From Caulobacter sp. FWC26 (GTDB lineage: Bacteria > Pseudomonadota > Alphaproteobacteria > Caulobacterales > Caulobacteraceae), in contig NZ_CP033873.1 in assembly GCF_002742645.2 (NCBI RefSeq), positions 62,001 through 126,000 on the forward strand: a DNA stretch of 64,000 bases, in the 5' to 3' direction. Every line of letters begins with the position of its first letter. The first letter of the stretch is position 1. A program made the translations under genes and the position numbers. Of the stretch, positions 58,896 through 64,000 are shown in pieces. Under the pieces are notes generated by a model. That model was given only the letters and a program-made list of their open reading frames with translations, did no database searches and was not told the DNA's origin.

Positions 58896-60299
58896 ATGAC
58901 CGAGACTCTCAGACCCAAGGTCCTGGTCATCGGCGGCGGCCCGGGCGGCTACGTGGCGGCCATCCGCGCCGGCCAGCTGGGGCTGGACACGGTGCTCGTC
59001 GAAAGCGGTCGGTTGGGCGGCGCCTGCCTGACGCGGGGCTGCATTCCGTCCAAGGCCCTGATCCATGCGGCCGGTCTCTATGAAGAGGCGGTAATGGCGA
59101 GCGCCGAGACGGGGAGGTTCGGCATTCACTTGAATCAGGCGCCGACCTTGCGGTTCGAGGAGACCGTCGGGTGGAAGGACGCGATCGTTGATCGGCTCAG
59201 CGGCGGCGTCGGCGGATTGCTGCGCAAGGCCAAGGTGAAGTCCGTGGTCGGTTGGGCGAGTTTCTCCGACGCCAAGACCTGCACCGTCGAAACCCCCGAA
59301 GGGCCGGTCACGATCCGGCCGGAGCACGTGATCCTGGCGACCGGTGCGACCGCCGTCGAGCTGCCGTTCCTGCCCTTTGGGGGCCGGGTGATCTCCTCGA
59401 CCGAGGCGCTGTCGCTGCCCGAGGTCCCAGCGACCCTGGCCGTGGTCGGGGGCGGCTATATCGGCCTGGAACTGGGGATCGCGTTCGCCAAGCTGGGCTC
59501 GAAGGTCACGATCATCGAGGCAATGGATCGGCTCCTACCTCTCTACGACGCCCAGTTGACTGCGCCCGTGGCGCGTTGGCTCGAAAAGCATGGCGTCACG
59601 GTCTATCTCGGCGCGAAGGCCCTGGGTCAGGACCAGGAGGGCCTGCTGATCCAGACGGCGGGGGGCGAGCGCCAACTGGTCGTGCCGGCCGAGCGCATCC
59701 TCGTGACCGTGGGCCGCAAGCCCCAAACCGAGGGCTGGGGGCTCGACCAAATGGCGCTGGCGATGGACGGGCCATTCGTAAGGGTCGATGAGCGCTGTGC
59801 GACGTCCACCACCAACGTCTGGGCGATCGGCGATTTGGTCGGGGAGCCCATGTTGGCCCACAAGGCGTCAGCCCAGGGCGAGATGGTCGCCGAGATCATC
59901 GCGGGCCGCCGGCGCCGGTTCGAACCGGTCGCCATCGCGGCGGTGTGTTTCACCGAGCCGGAGATCGTCAGCGTTGGGCTGACGCCCGATCAGGCTCCTG
60001 AAGGCGTCGAGACCGTCGTGGGTCAATTCCCGTTCCAGGCCAATGGCCGCGCGCTGTCGATGCAGGCTGGGGACGATGGCGGCTTTGTTCGGATCCTGGC
60101 GCGCAAGTCCGATCATCGGATCCTCGGCATTCAGGCCGTCGGCCGCCACTGTTCGGAATTGGCCGGGGAGTTCGCCACCCTGATGGAAGTGGGCGGCGTC
60201 CTGGAGGACGTCGCCGGCGTCATCCATGTCCATCCCACCCTGGGCGAGGCCATCCACGAGAGCGCCCTTAAGGCGCTCGGTCACGCCATTCACATTTGA
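58896..60299 (+). CDS. lpdV: Dihydrolipoamide dehydrogenase (E3)
   Basis: A 467-residue flavoprotein. FAD motif [20 protein letters not shown]; redox-active disulfide [17 protein letters not shown] motif [20 protein letters not shown]; and the C-terminal active base [11 protein letters not shown]. It reoxidises the lipoyl group of the branched-chain complex, and the location inside the operon identifies it as the dedicated E3. Gap to E2 is 4 bases. Confidence 0.93.
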   Translation: MTETLRPKVLVIGGGPGGYVAAIRAGQLGLDTVLVESGRLGGACLTRGCIPSKALIHAAGLYEEAVMASAETGRFGIHLNQAPTLRFEETVGWKDAIVDRLSGGVGGLLRKAKVKSVVGWASFSDAKTCTVETPEGPVTIRPEHVILATGATAVELPFLPFGGRVISSTEALSLPEVPATLAVVGGGYIGLELGIAFAKLGSKVTIIEAMDRLLPLYDAQLTAPVARWLEKHGVTVYLGAKALGQDQEGLLIQTAGGERQLVVPAERILVTVGRKPQTEGWGLDQMALAMDGPFVRVDERCATSTTNVWAIGDLVGEPMLAHKASAQGEMVAEIIAGRRRRFEPVAIAAVCFTEPEIVSVGLTPDQAPEGVETVVGQFPFQANGRALSMQAGDDGGFVRILARKSDHRILGIQAVGRHCSELAGEFATLMEVGGVLEDVAGVIHVHPTLGEAIHESALKALGHAIHI

Positions 60300-60315
60300 C
60301 GCCCGGAACCTGATC

Positions 60316-61479
60316 ATGAGCATTCCCTTCGCGCCCCAGTCGATGGAGTTCGGCTTGGGCGAAACCGTCGATATGATCCGCGATACGACCGCGCGCTGGG
60401 CCGCCGACCGGCTGGCGCCGCGCGCCGCCGAGATCGACGAAACCAACACCTTCGCGCGCGACCTGTGGCCCGAGATGGGCGCGCTGGGCCTGCATGGCGT
60501 CACGGTCGAGGAAGAGTTCGGCGGCCTGGGCCTAGGCTATCTCGAGCACGTCGTGGCCATGGAGGAAGTGTCGCGCGCCTCGGCCTCGATCGGACTGAGC
60601 TACGGCGCTCACTCCAATCTCTGCGTCAATCAGATTCGGCGCTGGGGCACGCCCGAACAGAAGCGCAGATACCTGCCCAAGCTGATTTCAGGCGAACACC
60701 TTGGATCGCTGGCCATGTCGGAGGCCGGTTCGGGATCGGACGTCATGTCCATGCGGACGCGAGCCGAGAAGAGGGGCGACCGCTACGTGCTGAACGGCAC
60801 GAAATTCTGGATCACCAATTCTCCGACCGCGGACACCCTGGTCGTCTATGTGCGCACGGGGGAGGGGAGCGGTGGCGTCACGACCTTCCTGATCGAGAAG
60901 GGGATGAAGGGCTTCAGCGTTTCCAAGAAGCTCGACAAGATGGGCATGCGCGGGTCGGACACCGCCGAGCTGGTGTTTGAGGACTGCGAGGTCCCGGAGG
61001 AAAACGTCATGGGTCCCGTCGGCGGCGGGGCGGGGATCTTGATGAGCGGCCTCGACTACGAGCGTACGGTCCTGTCCGGCGGCCCGCTCGGTATCATGCA
61101 GGCGGCCCTCGACGTGGTCCTGCCCTACATCCGCGAAAGAAGGCAATTCGGCAAGGCGATCGGTTCATTCCAGCTGATGCAGGCCAAGGTCGCCGACATG
61201 TACGTCGCCCTAAACTCGGCCCGAGCCTACGTCTATGCGGTGGCGCGGGCCTGCGACGCGGGCAAGACCACGCGCTTCGACGCGGCGGGGGCGATTTTGC
61301 TGGCTTCGGAGAACGCCGTGAAGGTCAGCCTGGAGGCTGTGCAGGCTTTGGGCGGCGCCGGCTACACTAAGGAGTGGCCCGTCGAACGGCTCGTTCGGGA
61401 CGCGAAGCTCTATGACATCGGCGCCGGCACCAACGAGATTCGCCGTTTCCTGATCGGCCGGGAGCTGCTGGGCTCGTGA
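60316..61479 (+). CDS. liuA: Isovaleryl-CoA dehydrogenase
   Basis: A 387-residue acyl-CoA dehydrogenase. The catalytic Glu of this group sits in [15 protein letters not shown] rather than near the C-terminus, which points to isovaleryl-CoA dehydrogenase. [12 protein letters not shown] and [15 protein letters not shown] are FAD-binding segments, and [20 protein letters not shown] and GAGTNEIRR close the fold. It passes electrons to the ETF encoded upstream. The last four bases overlap the next start (GTGA). Confidence 0.93.
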   Translation: MSIPFAPQSMEFGLGETVDMIRDTTARWAADRLAPRAAEIDETNTFARDLWPEMGALGLHGVTVEEEFGGLGLGYLEHVVAMEEVSRASASIGLSYGAHSNLCVNQIRRWGTPEQKRRYLPKLISGEHLGSLAMSEAGSGSDVMSMRTRAEKRGDRYVLNGTKFWITNSPTADTLVVYVRTGEGSGGVTTFLIEKGMKGFSVSKKLDKMGMRGSDTAELVFEDCEVPEENVMGPVGGGAGILMSGLDYERTVLSGGPLGIMQAALDVVLPYIRERRQFGKAIGSFQLMQAKVADMYVALNSARAYVYAVARACDAGKTTRFDAAGAILLASENAVKVSLEAVQALGGAGYTKEWPVERLVRDAKLYDIGAGTNEIRRFLIGRELLGS

Positions 61480-63092
61480 GCGCGCCGGTCCTGACATCGT
61501 CGCTCTCGCCCCAGAGCGACACGTTCTTGGCCAATGCGCGCCATAACCGCGCTCTGGTCGACGCCCTCCGCGCCGCTGTCGGCAAGGCAAGCCTGGGCGG
61601 AGACGCGCGCGCTCGAGAGCGCCATGTCTCTCGCGGCAAGCTGCTGCCGCGCGACCGCGTCGATCGGCTCCTGGACCCCGGGTCGCCTTTCCTGGAGATC
61701 GGCCAGTTGGCCGCCAACGGCATGTACGCGACCGCCGCGGACGCCGAAGGCGCGCCAGGCGCTGGGATGATCTGCGGCATTGGCCGAGTGGCGGGGCGCC
61801 AGGTGATGATCGTCTGCAATGACCCGACCGTGAAGGGCGGCGCCTATTTTCCGATGACGGTGAAGAAGCACCTGCGCGCCCAGGAGATCGCCGAGCAGAA
61901 CTATCTGCCCTGCGTCTATCTGGTCGACAGCGGCGGCGCCAACCTGCCCCATCAGGCCGAAGTGTTCCCCGACCGCGAGCACTTTGGCCGCATCTTCTTC
62001 AACCAGGCGAACATGTCCGCCAAGGGCATCCCGCAGATCGCCTGTGTCATGGGCTCCTGCACCGCCGGCGGCGCCTATGTCCCAGCGATGAGCGACGAAA
62101 CGGTCATCGTCCGTAACCAGGGCACCATCTTTCTCGCCGGGCCGCCGCTGGTGAAGGCGGCCACGGGCGAGGTCATCTCGGCCGAGGATTTGGGCGGGGC
62201 CGACACCCACGGGCGCAAATCCGGCGTCGTCGATCATGTCGCCGACAATGACGAGCACGCCCTGACCATCGTTCGCGACATCGTCTCGACCCTGCCGCCG
62301 CAGGCCACGCCGCCGATCAACCTTTCGGCCGTACAGCCGCCGAAATACGCGGCCGAGGAGCTTTATGGCGTGACGCCGCAGGATGTGCGCGCCCCCTACG
62401 ATGTGCGCGAGGTGATCGCCCGGATCGTCGACGGCTCGGCGTTCCATGAGTTCAAGGCGCTGTACGGCGCGAGCCTGGTCTGCGGCTTCGCCCACATCTG
62501 GGGCCTGCCCGTGGCGATCCTGGCCAACAACGGCGTCCTGTTCTCCGAAAGCGCCCAGAAGGGCGCGCACTTCATCGAGCTGGCCTGTCAGCGCAAAGTC
62601 CCGCTGTTGTTCCTGCAGAACATCTCGGGCTTCATGGTCGGCGGCAAGTACGAAGCCGAGGGCATTGCCAAGCATGGCGCCAAGCTGGTCACGGCCGTGG
62701 CCACGGCCAGCGTGCCGAAGATCACCGTCCTGATCGGGGGCTCGTTCGGCGCTGGCAATTACGGCATGTGCGGTCGGGCCTACAGTCCGCGTTTCCTGTT
62801 CACCTGGCCCAATTCGCGGATTTCGGTGATGGGCGGCGAACAGGCCGCCAGCGTGCTGGCCACCGTCCACCGCGACGCGGCCAAGTGGACGCCCGAGGAG
62901 GCCGAGGCCTTCAAGGCGCCGATCCGTCAAAAGTACGAAGACGAGGGCAACCCCTACTACGCGACCGCCCGGCTGTGGGACGACGGCATCATCGACCCGG
63001 CTCAAACGCGCGACGTGCTGGGGCTGGCCTTGGCCGCCACGCTGAACGCGCCCCTGCCCGAACGCCCCGCGTTCGGTGTGTTCCGGATGTGA
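61476..63092 (+). CDS. liuB: Methylcrotonyl-CoA carboxylase, beta subunit
   Basis: A 538-residue carboxyltransferase. A GTG at 61476 overlaps the previous stop. [57 protein letters not shown] and [19 protein letters not shown] are characteristic of the methylcrotonyl-CoA form rather than PccB. It carboxylates 3-methylcrotonyl-CoA in leucine breakdown, together with the alpha subunit that follows. Confidence 0.94.
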   Translation: MSAPVLTSSLSPQSDTFLANARHNRALVDALRAAVGKASLGGDARARERHVSRGKLLPRDRVDRLLDPGSPFLEIGQLAANGMYATAADAEGAPGAGMICGIGRVAGRQVMIVCNDPTVKGGAYFPMTVKKHLRAQEIAEQNYLPCVYLVDSGGANLPHQAEVFPDREHFGRIFFNQANMSAKGIPQIACVMGSCTAGGAYVPAMSDETVIVRNQGTIFLAGPPLVKAATGEVISAEDLGGADTHGRKSGVVDHVADNDEHALTIVRDIVSTLPPQATPPINLSAVQPPKYAAEELYGVTPQDVRAPYDVREVIARIVDGSAFHEFKALYGASLVCGFAHIWGLPVAILANNGVLFSESAQKGAHFIELACQRKVPLLFLQNISGFMVGGKYEAEGIAKHGAKLVTAVATASVPKITVLIGGSFGAGNYGMCGRAYSPRFLFTWPNSRISVMGGEQAASVLATVHRDAAKWTPEEAEAFKAPIRQKYEDEGNPYYATARLWDDGIIDPAQTRDVLGLALAATLNAPLPERPAFGVFRM

Positions 63093-63097
63093 CGTCC

Positions 63098-64000
63098 ATG
63101 ATCGAGTCCCTGCTTATCGCCAATCGCGGCGAGATCGCCTGTCGCATCATCCGGACGGCCCGGGCGTTGGGCGTGCGCACCATCGCGGTCTATTCCGACG
63201 CTGACGGCGCGGCCCTGCATGTCCGGCTCGCCGACGAGGCCGTGCATATCGGCCCGTCGCCGGCTCGAGAATCCTATCTGCTTGGCGAGCGCATCATCGC
63301 CGCCGCCAAAGCGACCAGGGCCCAGGCCATTCACCCAGGCTATGGCTTCCTGTCTGAGAACGCCGACTTCGCCGATGCGGTGCAGGCCGCTGGCCTGATA
63401 TGGGTCGGCGCGCCCGCGTCTTCGATCCGGGCCATGGGTCTCAAGGATTCGGCCAAGGCGTTGATGCTCGCCGCTGGCGTGCCCGTGACCCCCGGCTACA
63501 TGGGCGACAACCAAGATCCCGACCACCTCAGAGCACAGGCCGACGCCATCGGCTATCCGGTCCTGATCAAGGCCGTCGCGGGCGGCGGCGGCAAGGGTAT
63601 GCGCAAGGTCGAGGCCTCCGCCGAGTTCCTCGATATGCTCGCCTCATGCAAGCGGGAGGCGACCGCGTCGTTCGGTGATGATCGGGTCCTGATCGAGAAG
63701 TTCATCCTGTCGCCGCGGCACATCGAGGTACAGGTCTTTGGCGACACTCACGGCGACGTCGTGCACCTGTTCGAACGCGACTGCTCCTTGCAGCGACGCC
63801 ATCAGAAGGTGATCGAGGAAGCGCCTGCGCCGGGCATGACGGCCGATGTACGCCAAGCCGTCTGCGCGGCGGCGGTAAAGGCGGCCAAGGCCGTCGACTA
63901 CGTTGGGGCCGGCACGATCGAGTTCATCGCCGACGCCTCGGACGGCCTGCGGTCCGACCGCATCTGGTTCATGGAAATGAACACACGGCTGCAAGTCGAG
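63098..64000 (+). CDS. liuD: Methylcrotonyl-CoA carboxylase, alpha subunit, 3' end outside window
   Basis: The first 301 residues of a biotin carboxylase subunit. [50 protein letters not shown] and EMNTRLQVE (last residues in the window) are the biotin carboxylase motifs. The C-terminal biotinyl domain lies beyond 64000. It starts 5 bases after the beta subunit stop. It is clearly related to pccA in the same window but is placed by neighbourhood in leucine degradation. Confidence 0.93.
   Translation, partial: MIESLLIANRGEIACRIIRTARALGVRTIAVYSDADGAALHVRLADEAVHIGPSPARESYLLGERIIAAAKATRAQAIHPGYGFLSENADFADAVQAAGLIWVGAPASSIRAMGLKDSAKALMLAAGVPVTPGYMGDNQDPDHLRAQADAIGYPVLIKAVAGGGGKGMRKVEASAEFLDMLASCKREATASFGDDRVLIEKFILSPRHIEVQVFGDTHGDVVHLFERDCSLQRRHQKVIEEAPAPGMTADVRQAVCAAAVKAAKAVDYVGAGTIEFIADASDGLRSDRIWFMEMNTRLQVE

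Noticed and set aside
1-64000. tRNA or rRNA genes, or tRNA-type attachment sites
   Set aside because: None recognised by eye on either strand; an attachment site for the element could lie outside the window.

Overview
The window reads as chromosomal DNA of a GC-rich alphaproteobacterium, most likely of the Caulobacter/Phenylobacterium group. The grounds are the very high G+C, heavy use of C/G third positions, GTG and TTG starts, an alphaproteobacterial SOS box (GTTC-N7-GTTC), Ti/RSF1010-style mobilisation genes, and a TonB receptor next to acyl-CoA catabolism. The genus is an inference; no rRNA gene is present to test it.

Left third (1 to about 22.5 kb): remains of an integrative/conjugative element. 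A cell-wall hydrolase is cut by the window edge. Then come four cassettes, each made of a roughly 220-nt structured leader, one small ORF and an intrinsic terminator. They are followed by a TraD-like protein, a clear RSF1010-type oriT, a MobA/MobL relaxase, a convergent SF1 helicase, and a VirD4 coupling protein with a TrbB ATPase. A second, diverged copy of the relaxase/VirD4/TrbB block follows. Its relaxase has lost the N-terminus carrying the catalytic Tyr, and a frameshifted Mrr-like nuclease replaces the helicase. Between the two blocks lie ohr and the tail of a SnoaL-like gene. After the second block come an AbiEi-like antitoxin with two operator palindromes and only a stub of its toxin, small unknown genes, a frameshifted DUF6880 gene, a DksA/TraR zinc-finger protein, an SOS box and exonuclease III. 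No trb genes beyond trbB are visible, and several genes are broken, so this region looks decayed.

Middle (22.9 to 44.4 kb): a catabolic and uptake cluster for an unidentified, probably hydrophobic, carbon compound. It holds two MFS transporters, a CrtI-like FAD oxidoreductase, two SDRs, an ecdysteroid-kinase-like phosphotransferase, several SnoaL/NTF2-like proteins, a TonB receptor, two tandem paralogues of an unknown family (one with a Tat-type signal), and TetR, TetR and GntR regulators. Three copies of the palindrome TTGAC-N5-GTCAA sit in front of the divergent promoters and probably mark one TetR regulon. An IS21-family element with 9-bp target repeats has split a tandem SnoaL gene.

Right third (44.4 kb to the end): acyl-CoA metabolism. 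A ScfR/PrpR-type regulator diverges from propionyl-CoA carboxylase (pccB, pccA), which is interleaved with an SDR and small genes, then etfB/etfA and biotin synthase. An Lrp-type regulator then diverges from an operon for branched-chain amino acid degradation: branched-chain 2-oxoacid dehydrogenase E1alpha, E1beta, E2 and E3, isovaleryl-CoA dehydrogenase, and methylcrotonyl-CoA carboxylase beta and (partial) alpha. These fit together: leucine, isoleucine and valine are oxidised to acyl-CoAs, ETF takes the electrons, the biotin carboxylases handle methylcrotonyl- and propionyl-CoA, and BioB supplies their cofactor.
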